From: Nitrospinaceae bacterium
GTDB lineage: Bacteria; Nitrospinota; Nitrospinia; Nitrospinales; JACRGP01
Direction: 5' to 3'
DNA length: 64,000 nt
Assembly (NCBI GenBank): GCA_029261555.1
Contig: JAJDBB010000039.1
Location: forward strand, 1-64,000
Below, piece by piece: positions 50,616 to 59,398 of this stretch (position 1 is the first letter of the stretch; each line of letters starts with the position of its first letter). The notes beneath the pieces were generated by a model. It was not told where the DNA came from. It did not search any database and saw nothing but the letters and a program-made list of their open reading frames with translations. Both the position numbers and the translations under genes were made by a program.

Positions 50616-51140
50616 ATGGAAGCTTTAAAACAAGCCATTCGCGATATACCCGACTTTCCCAAGGAAGGCATTCTCTTTAAAGACATCACCCCTGCGCTGG
50701 AGGACCGCGTGGTATTTCGGAAAGTGATGGACGCGTTGAGGGAGCGCTATAAGGACAAAAAGATCGACGCGGTGGCGGGAATCGAGGCGCGCGGATTCGT
50801 TATGGCCTCGGCGCTGGCGTATGCGCTGGGCGCGGGACTGGTCCTCATCCGCAAGCCGGGTAAGCTTCCCTACCAGACGCACCGGAAGACCTACGACCTG
50901 GAATACGGAACCGACTCCATGGAGATCCACGTCGACTCGATCAAGACGGGGCAGAACGTGCTGTTGGTCGACGACGTGCTGGCCACCGGCGGCACCATCG
51001 CTGCGGCGGTGGATTTAATTCAATCCAACTTCAAGGCGAATATTGTGGAAGTGGCGTTCATGTTGGAGCTGGATTTTTTAAAGGGCCGCGAAAAACTCAA
51101 CGGCACAAACGTCTCCATCCATTCGATGGTTAATTATTAA
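50616..51140 (+). CDS. apt: Adenine phosphoribosyltransferase
   Basis: Salvages adenine to AMP using [30 protein letters not shown] is the classic Apt N terminus, and [18 protein letters not shown] is the PRPP-binding loop. The product is 174 aa with no signal peptide. AAAGGA lies 12 bases upstream of the ATG. The gene converges with the nitroreductase gene, and their ends overlap by 4 bp. Confidence 0.97.
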   Translation: MEALKQAIRDIPDFPKEGILFKDITPALEDRVVFRKVMDALRERYKDKKIDAVAGIEARGFVMASALAYALGAGLVLIRKPGKLPYQTHRKTYDLEYGTDSMEIHVDSIKTGQNVLLVDDVLATGGTIAAAVDLIQSNFKANIVEVAFMLELDFLKGREKLNGTNVSIHSMVNY

Positions 51141-51742
51141 AAATAATTTTCGACTACCAGGTCGCTAAGCGGCGTCTGGCCGGGCTTGGGCCAGGGGGCC
51201 TTCGTTCCCTTGCCGATGGCGACCATCGCGCCCATTACATGGTCGTCGGGCAGGTTGATCAGCTCGGCGACCTTTTCGATATCGAATCCTATCATCGGGC
51301 AGGAGTCGTAACCCATCGACTTCGCGGCAAGCATCAGAGTTTGCATCGCCATGCCAATCGACCGCTGGGCCTCGTCGCGTTGCAACCATTCCCGTCCCTC
51401 GTGGAACGGTCCCATCCAGTTGACTAACAATTCCGCCACTTCCTTCGGCGCGTTTTTCCAATAACGCTCAGGATCCTTCTGCCAGGCTTTAACGTCGGCG
51501 GTCATGATAATCAGCAGAGAAGCGTCGGTCATTTGCGCCTGGTCGTTGCCGAACTCCGTGCGAATTTTTCGCCGCAGTTCGGGATCGCGCACGATAACGA
51601 ATCGCCAGTGCTGAATGTTAAAACTTGTCGGCGCCTGAATCGCCGCCTCTAGCAGTTTGGTTTCCTCCTCGGGCGTGAGTTTGTGTTCGGGGTCGTACTG
51701 TTTGACGGCGCGGCGTTGGTAAATGGCGTCGAAGGTATCCAT
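51137..51742 (-). CDS. Nitroreductase family protein
   Basis: FMN-dependent NAD(P)H oxidoreductase fold. [23 protein letters not shown] contains the N-terminal R-R-A/S-V motif that binds FMN phosphate; [17 protein letters not shown] and [12 protein letters not shown]...[19 protein letters not shown] complete the fold. The product is 201 aa, cytosolic. The substrate is unknown; members reduce quinones or nitro compounds, or serve as dehydrogenases. It stands alone downstream of the DUF4911-like gene. Confidence 0.92.
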   Translation of the reverse strand: MDTFDAIYQRRAVKQYDPEHKLTPEEETKLLEAAIQAPTSFNIQHWRFVIVRDPELRRKIRTEFGNDQAQMTDASLLIIMTADVKAWQKDPERYWKNAPKEVAELLVNWMGPFHEGREWLQRDEAQRSIGMAMQTLMLAAKSMGYDSCPMIGFDIEKVAELINLPDDHVMGAMVAIGKGTKAPWPKPGQTPLSDLVVENYF

Positions 51743-51780
51743 TCTTTATCTCCATTAAGTTAATTGAGGAGTTTGTAATT

Positions 51781-52014
51781 TTACGATTCCAACACCCGAA
51801 GGTTCATCTCGTCTTTCAAACTGTCCAGCAGGGAGCGGACCTCGTCCAGGTAATCGGGCGAGCACATCAACTCGACCAAGCCGCGCGTCTGGTCCAGCGT
51901 GCGCACCACCGCGAGGTCGTCGTAAGCTTCAATCAGCGCCACCAGCGCCGCGATTTTATTGCGGTCGAGTTCGGCCCGGATTTGTACGGAGTCGTTGTGC
52001 TCAGGTTGCAACAT
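51781..52014 (-). CDS. Small DUF4911-like protein
   Basis: A 77-aa soluble protein (VQIRAELDRNKIAALVALIEAYDDLAVVRTLDQTRGLVELMCSPDY...) that resembles the DUF4911 group, an ACT-like small fold often encoded near mnmG/trmFO-type genes. Its start overlaps the end of mnmG by 14 bp, implying translational coupling. Function is unknown. Confidence 0.65.
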   Translation of the reverse strand: MLQPEHNDSVQIRAELDRNKIAALVALIEAYDDLAVVRTLDQTRGLVELMCSPDYLDEVRSLLDSLKDEMNLRVLES

Positions 52015-53893
52015 GGGCGGGTTCGTCGCGTTGGGTTCCGCCTGAGCGGCGGTCGATGTGTAGCATTAGCAAGCCTACGGCGGCCGGGGTGACGCCGGAG
52101 ATGCGCGAGGCTTGCCCCAGAGTTGCCGGGCGAATCTCGTCCAGTTTTTGCTGAATTTCCCGCGACAAGCCGGACAGGTTCTGGTATTCGAAGTCGGAGG
52201 GAATGATTACGTTCTCCAGCTTTTTTTGCTTTTCGACCATGGCGTTCTGCCGCTGGATGAAGCCTTCGTACTTCACTTGAATCTCTACCTGTTCGCCTAC
52301 CAGTTGTGGCAGGGGAGGGCAGTCGAAAGCGCGGCTCAATCCGTCGTAGCCCACTTCCGGTCGGCGCAGGAGTCCGCCCAGCGTGGTCGGCGAACGGAGT
52401 TCCTCGATTCCCAATTGCGACAAGGCGCTCATGGTCTGAGGGTTGGGCGCCACGGTGATCGCGTTCAGCCGCAAAATTTCTTCTTTCACTTTCCTGTATT
52501 TCTCCCGGCACTGTTCATATTGCTCGGCGGCGACCAGGCCCAGTTCATGGCCTTTGCCCATGAGGCGCTGGTCGGCGTTGTCCTGCCGCAAGAGTAGACG
52601 GTACTCGGCGCGGGAGGTGAACATGCGGTACGGCTCCAACGTGCCCTTGGTGACCAGGTCGTCGATCAACACGCCGATGTAACCGTCCATGCGCGTCAGG
52701 GTGAACGGAGGGCGGCCTTGCGCCATCAGCGCGGCGTTGATCCCCGCGATCAAGCCCTGTCCGGCCGCCTCTTCGTATCCGGACGTGCCGTTGATCTGCC
52801 CGGCGTTGAACAGGCCGCGAACTTTCTTTGTTTCCAGCGTGGCCTTGAGCTGCGTCGGCGGAACAAAATCGTATTCCACCGCGTAGCCGGGTCGCACGAT
52901 CTCGGCTTTCTCCAGTCCGGGAATACTGCGCACGACTTGCCATTGCACCTCCTCTTCCAGACTGGTGCTGATGCCGTTGGGATATACCCAATCTGTGTCC
53001 AGCCCCTCCGGTTCCAGGAATACGTGGTGGGAATGCTTATCCGGAAACTTTACGATCTTGTCTTCGATGGACGGACAGTAACGCGGGCCGACGCCTTCGA
53101 TCACTCCGCTGTACAACGGCGACTTGTCGAGGTTGGCGCGGATCACCGCTTCGGTCTGTTCGTTGGTGTGGGTGATGAAGCAGGGCAACTGCGGCCGCTC
53201 GATTTTGTTCGTGGAAAAGGAAAACGGTTTGGGAACGGGGTCGCCATCCTGCTGGTGGCAAACCGAGTAGTCGATGGAACCGCTTAACAAACGCGGCGGC
53301 GTTCCGGTTTTGAGTCGCGCTACCTGGAAGCCGCATTGCAGGAAAGATTCCGAAAGTTTGTTGGACGGATTTTCCCCCACGCGTCCGGCGGCGAATTGTT
53401 TGAATCCGATATGCACCTTGCCGCGCAGGAAGGTGCCGGTAGTGACAACCAGGGCTCGCGTCAGGTACTCGTTCCCCTCGCGAGTGCGGACGCCTTTGAC
53501 CTCGCCGTTCTCGAACAACATCTCCTCCGCTTCCTCGCGGGCAATATCGAGTCCGGGTTGGTTTTCCAAAACCCGGCGCATTACATTTTTGTAAAGTTCC
53601 TTGTCCGCCTGCGCCCGGTAGCCCTGGACGGCGGGACCCTTGGAGGCGTTGAGGACGCGGAACTGGATACCTGTTTGATCGATGACATTGGCCATCTCGC
53701 CGCCCAGCGCGTCGATCTCGCGCACGATGTGACCCTTGCCCACCCCGCCGATAGCGGGATTGCAGGGCATGAGGGCAATCTTGTCCAGGTCCAGCGTGAG
53801 CAGAAGCGTGGCCGAACCCATGCGCGCGGAAGCCAAGGCTGCCTCGCATCCAGCGTGTCCTCCGCCGATAACGATCACGTCGTAATGTTTCAT
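52001..53893 (-). CDS. mnmG: tRNA uridine 5-carboxymethylaminomethyl modification enzyme MnmG (GidA)
   Basis: FAD-dependent enzyme that, with MnmE, modifies the wobble uridine of several tRNAs. The dinucleotide-binding motif VIVIGGGHAGCEAALASARMG is at the N terminus, then CNPAIGGVGKGHIVREIDALGG, and the C-terminal family signature GQINGTSGYEEAAGQGLIAGINAA. At 630 aa it is full length. MnmE is not in the window. A small DUF4911-like gene overlaps its 3' end, and a repeat-bearing gap separates it from hpnH. Confidence 0.98.
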   Translation of the reverse strand: MKHYDVIVIGGGHAGCEAALASARMGSATLLLTLDLDKIALMPCNPAIGGVGKGHIVREIDALGGEMANVIDQTGIQFRVLNASKGPAVQGYRAQADKELYKNVMRRVLENQPGLDIAREEAEEMLFENGEVKGVRTREGNEYLTRALVVTTGTFLRGKVHIGFKQFAAGRVGENPSNKLSESFLQCGFQVARLKTGTPPRLLSGSIDYSVCHQQDGDPVPKPFSFSTNKIERPQLPCFITHTNEQTEAVIRANLDKSPLYSGVIEGVGPRYCPSIEDKIVKFPDKHSHHVFLEPEGLDTDWVYPNGISTSLEEEVQWQVVRSIPGLEKAEIVRPGYAVEYDFVPPTQLKATLETKKVRGLFNAGQINGTSGYEEAAGQGLIAGINAALMAQGRPPFTLTRMDGYIGVLIDDLVTKGTLEPYRMFTSRAEYRLLLRQDNADQRLMGKGHELGLVAAEQYEQCREKYRKVKEEILRLNAITVAPNPQTMSALSQLGIEELRSPTTLGGLLRRPEVGYDGLSRAFDCPPLPQLVGEQVEIQVKYEGFIQRQNAMVEKQKKLENVIIPSDFEYQNLSGLSREIQQKLDEIRPATLGQASRISGVTPAAVGLLMLHIDRRSGGTQRDEPAHVAT

Positions 53894-54325
53894 GTTAACT
53901 ACAAGCCAGTTGAAATAATAATTTCATGGACTTGCCATTGTACATAAAATCATCGGAGAGGATAAAGAATAAAACCCCGGAGCAGCCCCCGGCCAGCGTG
54001 ACGCTGGACCTAGTTGGCGCCGGGGCCAATAAGGCGCAGCTTACTTGGATAACGTTACACGCTTGGGTGCGCTTGCATTTTGAACCCTGCCCCACGGCGA
54101 GTGGCGGGGAAGAGGGGAGGCCAATAGGCAAAACTTTTTGGCCCATGGATTAATTTAATGCATTGTCGTCGTCGCTAATTTATAATGAGTGGCTGAGCGT
54201 GGGGTTCCAAACCCTGACAGGGTAGTCAAAAAGATTCTTACTTTTTGAATCGGCCCTGGAACGCACGAAATCTCTTATTAATCGCGGCTCCTCTTCCCCA
54301 GAGCGGGCCTCAACGTAATGGACTC
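53894..54325. other. Repeat-rich gap between divergent mnmG and hpnH
   Basis: About 430 bp containing dispersed-repeat modules (53993-54107) and the promoters of two divergent genes. The track ORFs at 53926-54153 and 53895-54146 are open frames through repeat DNA and have no protein-like features. TTTATAATGAGTGG near 54180 could be a -10 region for hpnH. Confidence 0.5.
53993..54107. repeat. Composite dispersed repeat, partly inverted
   Basis: CCAGCG-TGA-CGCTGG (53993-54007) followed by ACCTAGTTGGCG, an AACGTTACAC segment, and CCCTGCCCCACGGCGAGTGG (54086-54105), the reverse complement of the CCACTCGCCGTGGGGGCAGGG module. Module order and orientation differ from the 31.9-kb copy. Confidence 0.75.
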
Positions 54326-55333
54326 ATGAGCATTCCCGTTCAACAGGCCGTCTCTGTCGGCTGGTACGTTTTCAAACAAAAACTCAAACGACGCAAGCGC
54401 TATCCGCTTGTGTTGATGCTGGAGCCTTTATTCCGTTGTAACGTCGAGTGCATCGGGTGCGGCAAGATCCAGAAGCCAAACGATATTTTGAAACAGCATC
54501 TAACGGTGGAGCAATGCCTGAACGCGGCGGAGGAATGCGGAGCGCCCGTGGTTTCCGTGGCCGGCGGAGAACCGTTGATCCATCCCGAGATCGTCGAGAT
54601 CGTGCAGGGCCTACTGGATCAAAAACGCTACGTCTACCTGTGCACCAACGCCTTACTGTTGCCGAAATTTTTTGACAAGTTGCCGAAGCATCCGCTCCTC
54701 ACCTTGTCCATTCACCTGGACGGGTTGGAAAAAGAGCACGACCATATCATGCAAAAGGAAGGGTCTTTCAACGCGGTGGTCGAGGCGATCAAGGAAGCGA
54801 AGGAAAAGGGGTTTCGCGTGTCCACCAACACAACTTTCTTCGACGGGACCACGGCGAAGAGCGCGACGGAGTTTCTGGATTTTCTGCGTCCGTTGAAACT
54901 GGATGGGATGACGGTCGCGGCGGGATTTCAATACCACGCGGCGCCGGACCAGGCGCATTTTTTCGGCAGGAAAAAGACCTTCGAATTTTTTAACGACGTT
55001 CTGAAGCAAAACAAAAACGGCCGGTGGGATTTCAGCCATTCGCCGTTCTATATGGATTTTCTAAAGGGCAACCGGGATTACGATTGTTCCCCCTGGGGCA
55101 ACCCTAATTATTCCATCCTCGGCTGGCAAAGGCCTTGCTACCTTCTGGACGAGGGTTACGCGGAAACGTTCGACGATCTGATGGAAAAAACGGATTGGGA
55201 TAACTACGGCCACCGCAACAATCCTAAATGCGCCGACTGCACGGCGCACTGCGGTTACGAGGCCACGGCGGTGGAGGACTCCACGGCCAACCTTAAAAAT
55301 ATGATCGAATCCGCCAAAGGCGTTTTTATGTAG
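54326..55333 (+). CDS. hpnH: Adenosyl-hopene transferase HpnH (radical SAM)
   Basis: Attaches a 5'-deoxyadenosyl group to diploptene as the first step of extended (C35) hopanoid synthesis. The product is 335 aa from the ATG at 54326 (MSIPVQQAVSVGWYVFKQK). The radical-SAM cluster motif is FRCNVECIGCGKIQ, a CxxxCxxC variant in the form typical of HpnH, followed by VVSVAGGEPLIHPEI. C-terminal cysteines (PKCADCTAHCGYE) fit a SPASM-like or DUF3463 region. The longer track start adds 27 residues without family character. No squalene-hopene cyclase is in the window. Confidence 0.95.
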   Translation: MSIPVQQAVSVGWYVFKQKLKRRKRYPLVLMLEPLFRCNVECIGCGKIQKPNDILKQHLTVEQCLNAAEECGAPVVSVAGGEPLIHPEIVEIVQGLLDQKRYVYLCTNALLLPKFFDKLPKHPLLTLSIHLDGLEKEHDHIMQKEGSFNAVVEAIKEAKEKGFRVSTNTTFFDGTTAKSATEFLDFLRPLKLDGMTVAAGFQYHAAPDQAHFFGRKKTFEFFNDVLKQNKNGRWDFSHSPFYMDFLKGNRDYDCSPWGNPNYSILGWQRPCYLLDEGYAETFDDLMEKTDWDNYGHRNNPKCADCTAHCGYEATAVEDSTANLKNMIESAKGVFM

Positions 55334-55480
55334 CCCCCCCTGCGCGGGGCGAGGGGCCGGGATGAGTCCGATGGACGCCCCGGCTTACCGTATGTTGATT
55401 GAGCCGCGCCCCTTTCAACTTCAAGCCATTATTGGTAAAAGGGTTTTTAGTTTTATCCCGCCTTTTGGAATCGGGGGCGG

Positions 55481-56332
55481 TCAGGAAGCCGTTATTTTTT
55501 CCAGCAGGCTTTTATATTTTTCGTTTTCCGGGGCCAGTTTCAGGGCCTTTTGGATCAACTCTCCCGCCTTTTCATTTTCCCCTTTGCCCGCCATAACATC
55601 CGCCCATTGGTAGTAGGCTTCCAGATAATAAGGATTAATAGCCAGGGAATTCTGAAACGACGCGGCGGCCTGATCGGGTTTATTCTGGTCCTTGTAGGTC
55701 ATGCCCAGGTTGAAGTGAGTCAACATACCTTTGGGATTGGCGTCTAGAGAAGCTTGTAAAATCTTTTCCGCTTCCTCGAGTTTTCCAGTCAGGCGAAATA
55801 CGTCCCCAAGGTTATTGAGGTAGGTGGAGTTGCGTTTTTCCTGCTGAATGGCCTTGTTGTAATATTTGGCGGCCTGGTCGTAATTCTTGGAGTCTTTGAA
55901 CAGGTTACCCAGGTTATTATAGGCCTTGGAGTCGTTATCGTCTTCCTTTGTGGCGATCGCGGTTTCCCAGCTCTTTCCAGCGTCGTCCTTGTTGCCCTCC
56001 ATATAATAAGTCATCCCCACGTTGACAAAGGCTTGAACATAGTCGGGTTTAACTGCGAGAGCCTTATTGAAACTATCGCGCGCCTCTGGGTATTTCTTTA
56101 ATCCAAACAGTACCAGGCCTTTTTTGTCGTAGGCCATAAAGTTATTTGGATTGAACTTGACCGCCAGATCGAACTCGTCAAGAGAGTTTTGATAAAGCGA
56201 ATACTGGGCGAATTCGATTCCAAGTTTGTAATGGGAATCGGACTGTGCCGTATCGACCTTGGGTTTTTCGGGACTTTGGGAGCAGGAGACCAAGGAGGCA
56301 AGAATTAACAGATAAGAAAAGATTTGTTTCAT
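55481..56332 (-). CDS. TPR repeat lipoprotein
   Basis: The lipoprotein signal LLILASLVSCSQ (Cys ~residue 17) is followed by seven or so tetratricopeptide repeats filling the rest of 283 aa (e.g. AYNNLGNLFKDSKNYDQAAKYYNKAIQ, THFNLGMTYKDQNKPDQAAASFQNSLA). It is likely a periplasmic or outer-membrane-attached scaffold. The start lies only 20 bp after the strong terminator of the secreted-protein operon, with no clear ribosome binding site, so it may depend on read-through or a promoter within the upstream gene. That position makes a role in assembling or exporting those proteins an attractive but unproven idea. Confidence 0.88.
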   Translation of the reverse strand: MKQIFSYLLILASLVSCSQSPEKPKVDTAQSDSHYKLGIEFAQYSLYQNSLDEFDLAVKFNPNNFMAYDKKGLVLFGLKKYPEARDSFNKALAVKPDYVQAFVNVGMTYYMEGNKDDAGKSWETAIATKEDDNDSKAYNNLGNLFKDSKNYDQAAKYYNKAIQQEKRNSTYLNNLGDVFRLTGKLEEAEKILQASLDANPKGMLTHFNLGMTYKDQNKPDQAAASFQNSLAINPYYLEAYYQWADVMAGKGENEKAGELIQKALKLAPENEKYKSLLEKITAS

Positions 56333-56352
56333 GATAGGGGGTTTAAAAGGTC

Positions 56353-56385
56353 AAAAAAAAACGGGGCCAACCGAAGTTGGCCCCG
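56353..56385 (-). terminator. Strong rho-independent terminator with UUCG loop
   Basis: On the minus strand a perfect 10-bp stem (CGGGGCCAAC / GTTGGCCCCG) closes on a C(UUCG)G tetraloop and is followed by nine T residues. It directly follows the 56.4-kb secreted-protein gene and precedes the TPR gene. Such a strong stop suggests heavy transcription of the two-gene unit. Confidence 0.95.
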
Positions 56386-56405
56386 CGAAAATATAAAAAC
56401 TAAAC

Positions 56406-57050
56406 TTAGTTGAGACCTCTAGCGGTACCAGAATTAATGCCGTCAGTCGCACCATATTGTGTCGTGTTACTCAGGATTGCGGAATCAGCCGCGTCTCCAA
56501 TGAACTCCATGGCAAACCCGGAAGCGGTAGACAGGATAACAACCGCGCCCCAGAAATTCAACTGGTTGAGGTTGTTACGCAGAGTCGTCGACCCGGGAAA
56601 GTTAGCGCCAAGAGGCACCGAAGGATTTGCTCCGGTCGTAGAAGAAGCCCGGATAAAGCCAAAAGCATTCGTTCCACTGGTGGTAGCAATAAAACGCAAG
56701 GTGCTGCTAGCTGCGCCAGGAACTCCTGGGGAAATGGTGGTGTTGGTTGCGGAGATAAAAACCCGATGGGTTTCGCCGGCGCTAATTGTGAAAGTTACGC
56801 TGGGATTAGCCGAACCTGCGTCACTTGTTGCGCCAACCGCCGCAAGGGTCAAGCCAATTTTGGAAGAAGCGGTATTCAGCGAGGGATGGGAAATACCAAT
56901 AAAGGTATAAATCCCACCGCTGGTATCAGCCTGGTAATAAGGCGAAATTACCGTGCTATCCCGAGAGGTGTCTCGATCAGCATAAGCATTTTGAGCAACG
57001 ACCATAAGCCCAAAAAGACCTATAATCATTAAAGTAGAAAATCTTTTCAT
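56406..57050 (-). CDS. Secreted protein, novel SPYWQ/FWGAVV domain (stand-alone copy B)
   Basis: The start at 57050 (MKRFSTLMIIGLFGLMVVAQNAYA) has an AAGGAG site eight bases upstream and a Sec signal peptide cleaved after AYA; the track start is 13 codons too early. The mature protein (~190 aa of 214) is one domain: TVISPYYQADTSGGIYTFIGISHPSL, TFTISAGETHRVFIS, QLNFWGAVVILSTASGFAMEFIGD, ending ARGLN. It shares these blocks with the next gene upstream and with the C-terminus of the 29-kb metalloprotease. It is rich in Ser, Thr, Gly and Ala, without cysteines, as in surface or matrix proteins. Function unknown. Confidence 0.85.
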   Translation of the reverse strand: MKRFSTLMIIGLFGLMVVAQNAYADRDTSRDSTVISPYYQADTSGGIYTFIGISHPSLNTASSKIGLTLAAVGATSDAGSANPSVTFTISAGETHRVFISATNTTISPGVPGAASSTLRFIATTSGTNAFGFIRASSTTGANPSVPLGANFPGSTTLRNNLNQLNFWGAVVILSTASGFAMEFIGDAADSAILSNTTQYGATDGINSGTARGLN

Positions 57051-57104
57051 CAGTCGTTCTCCTTCAGATATTCGAAAAATTTTTTCCAATTCGATTTGTC
57101 AAAC

Positions 57105-57707
57105 TTAGTTGATGCCCGAAAAATTACCAGTGGGATCAAACGTACGCGAATCTGCCTGGTCGCCAACAAATTCCATGGCAAAACCGGTGGCGGTGTTCAG
57201 AACCACGATGGCGCCCCAATAGCTCAAGGCGGTGATATCGTACAATTCACAATGGAGGGATCTTTGCGTATTAGGCTCGCAATTATTCAACCCAGCATTC
57301 GTGGCAACTGCAGTAAAGCGCAGGTTACCAACCGTAGAATTGGTCGTGTTGGTGATCAGGAACGTGGCTTCAGAGTTCGTCGTCGTGTTTACGGCAAACT
57401 GCGTCCCAAAAGACGTGGACGGAACGATGAACAATTTTTGAGAAGCGTTGTTGCTAACCGTAAACGTGGTGCTGGTGCTTACTGCGCCACTAGAGTCCAA
57501 AGCTTGCATGTTGACGCCAATCCGGGTGGACATGCCGGAGAGCGAAGGATGACTGACAACTACGAAGGTATAAACTCCACCCTCAGACTGCCAATAAGGA
57601 CTAACAACTGATTTACCATTAGATATGGCGGAAGCGTTCCCAGCAAAGAGCAGAGAGGCCGCTATTACGGTAATGGCTAAAAACCGTTTGAAAATATTTT
57701 TTTTCAT
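57105..57707 (-). CDS. Secreted protein, novel SPYWQ/FWGAVV domain (stand-alone copy A)
   Basis: First gene of a two-gene unit; 200 aa. Signal peptide MKKNIFKRFLAITVIAASLLFAGNASA; AAGGAG eight bases before the ATG. Mature domain: VVSPYWQSEGGVYTFVVVSHPSLSGMSTRIGV, TTFTVSNNASQKLFIV, DITALSYWGAIVVLNTATGFAMEFVGDQADSR, ending NFSGIN. Its C-terminal sequence is closer to the metalloprotease domain (NFSGVN) than to copy B. Two cysteines, in NNCEPNTQRSLHCELYD, could form a disulfide. It lies 54 bp upstream of copy B. The long AT-rich upstream region should hold the promoter. No known family recognised. Confidence 0.85.
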   Translation of the reverse strand: MKKNIFKRFLAITVIAASLLFAGNASAISNGKSVVSPYWQSEGGVYTFVVVSHPSLSGMSTRIGVNMQALDSSGAVSTSTTFTVSNNASQKLFIVPSTSFGTQFAVNTTTNSEATFLITNTTNSTVGNLRFTAVATNAGLNNCEPNTQRSLHCELYDITALSYWGAIVVLNTATGFAMEFVGDQADSRTFDPTGNFSGIN

Positions 57708-58596
57708 TTACTTTTCTCCTTTGAATTCTTCTTCAAATATATTCCAAGGATCCTATTGAGATCACATTTACTTCGTTTTTAAAGCCACTCTACAAATACC
57801 GGCTACCCACCTCCCCTCAAAGGCCAAAACTTCTTTTTATTGTTTGAGAATAGTTAATTTTACCACTTATGTTAAAAGCCGTGTTTAAGCAAGCTTTACC
57901 ATACATTTTAATCATTTAAGACAATACATTATATTCAATAGTCAAACCATGTCAAGAAAAAAACCTAATAATAACCCCAAAAATAGGGTCATTATATGGT
58001 CGTTTACCAAAGGATTAGGCAGCCAATTGGAAAAATTGATCAAGATTTCGCGGTAAGTTTAAAGGTTATATTTACGAGCACTGTGTGTGTTTTGGCGGAT
58101 CCCTTTGTATTCTTCGGGGTTCTTGGCAAAGATTTCCTAGGGGAATTTCATGGTGAAAAGCATGTTCCGTTATTATAGCGCAAAAAACTAATATATTTGA
58201 TCATTTTTCTTTTAGGCCAATCCACATTCTAATGAGAGAGGCTCGAATCGGCCTTACGATAGGTTAATTGTCTACCTAGCGGAACCGGAAGCGAATTTCT
58301 TTAGTTAATTTGAATAGATAAGCGGGGTGAGTTTTCCGGGTCCTATTCCGTTTCCGGAACAAAATTACCCTGTTGGTTGGCGCATTTGACTCTCTTCCTG
58401 TTTGATTCTGTTTATTCCGTAAATTTTTCTCCTTCGCTCTCGCGGGGAAAGCTGCCAGTTTGTTGCGGAGCGTTCAGACGGTTGAGTATTTTAGCGAAAT
58501 TTGTTATAGTTTTAGTAAATTTTATTCATTTTATCCATAATTAAGAAGTCTGGAATCTCAATCGAACGTTAATTCAATTTTCAAGGACGCCGCCAA
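57708..58596. other. Long AT-rich intergenic region between secreted-protein unit and pilus operon
   Basis: Almost 900 bp, clearly more AT-rich than any coding part of the window, between two divergent units. The only track ORF of note (57996-58178, 60 aa) has no ribosome binding site or recognisable features. No dispersed-repeat module, tRNA or CRISPR is seen. It presumably holds the promoters and leaders of both units; a small RNA or a decayed gene cannot be excluded. Confidence 0.6.
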
Positions 58597-59394
58597 ATGC
58601 GCTACTCGGTACAAATATTAAAGGTTGTGGTAAAAAGCCTTCTTCCCCGTCTCTTAGCGCCGCTTATTCTGTCGGTCCCCGTGGCATTGTCGGGTTGCGC
58701 CTCCGACGGTGATTCGCTGGAAAATGCTCTCAAAGCCGAGGCCGCGTACAACGAGGCATTGCAATATCAATCCGTAAACAAAACTGCCGCCGTCGAGGAA
58801 AAAATCCAGGAGGCTATCAAACTTGATCCCCTGGAACCCAGGTATCATCTGAATCTCGGTAAGTTCTATTTTTCGGAAAACAAACTGGATCTCGCCGAAG
58901 GGCAGTTTTTACAGACCCTCCAGTTGGATGACGCCTCTCACGAACCTTACCGCCAACTGGGTCGGCTGTACCTGCAAAAAAAGGACTACTCAACCGCCCT
59001 GAATTTTTTGGGGCAAAGCCTGACCAAAAAACAACTCAAAAATCCTCAGCAAATTCACAATTGGATGGCGCTTTGCTATTACAAGACCGACGATTTCTCC
59101 AACGCTGAAAAGTCCTGGCTCAAAGCCCTTAACTTTCGCGAGAACGAATACATTCGCTTGAATCTGGCCCTGGCCTATCGCGATAACGAGCGTTTCGACG
59201 AGGCGGAGAAGACTCTTAAAAAAGCGGTGATCTACAAACCAGGTTTTGCCCCGGCTCATTATCAACTGGGCTTGCTTTACCTTAAAAAGCAGGATTTTCC
59301 CAAAGCCAAAAAACACTTCAACCGCGTCGTCAGTCTCCAACCCAGCAGTCAGGAAGCTCAGGATTCCCGCAAGTTTCTGGAATTGATGCGGTAA
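58597..59394 (+). CDS. PilF/PilW-like TPR lipoprotein
   Basis: The signal peptide ends in the lipobox ALSGCAS (Cys ~residue 34). At least five TPR units fill the mature part (RYHLNLGKFYFSENKLDLAEGQFLQTL, APAHYQLGLLYLKKQDFPKAKKHFNRV). In other bacteria PilF/PilW is the outer-membrane pilotin that helps assemble the PilQ secretin, and its place at the head of an operon with PilT- and PilC-type genes supports that role here. The product is 265 aa. The next gene starts 4 bp later. Confidence 0.8.
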   Translation: MRYSVQILKVVVKSLLPRLLAPLILSVPVALSGCASDGDSLENALKAEAAYNEALQYQSVNKTAAVEEKIQEAIKLDPLEPRYHLNLGKFYFSENKLDLAEGQFLQTLQLDDASHEPYRQLGRLYLQKKDYSTALNFLGQSLTKKQLKNPQQIHNWMALCYYKTDDFSNAEKSWLKALNFRENEYIRLNLALAYRDNERFDEAEKTLKKAVIYKPGFAPAHYQLGLLYLKKQDFPKAKKHFNRVVSLQPSSQEAQDSRKFLELMR

Positions 59395-59398
59395 TAAA

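Noticed and set aside
53926-54153. 75-aa plus-strand ORF between mnmG and hpnH
   Set aside because: Runs through dispersed-repeat modules and has no ribosome binding site or protein-like pattern.
55362-55613. 83-aa plus-strand ORF
   Set aside because: Mostly antisense to the TPR lipoprotein gene.
57996-58178. 60-aa ORF in the AT-rich gap
   Set aside because: No Shine-Dalgarno, no family similarity, alone in a long gap; insufficient support for a gene call.
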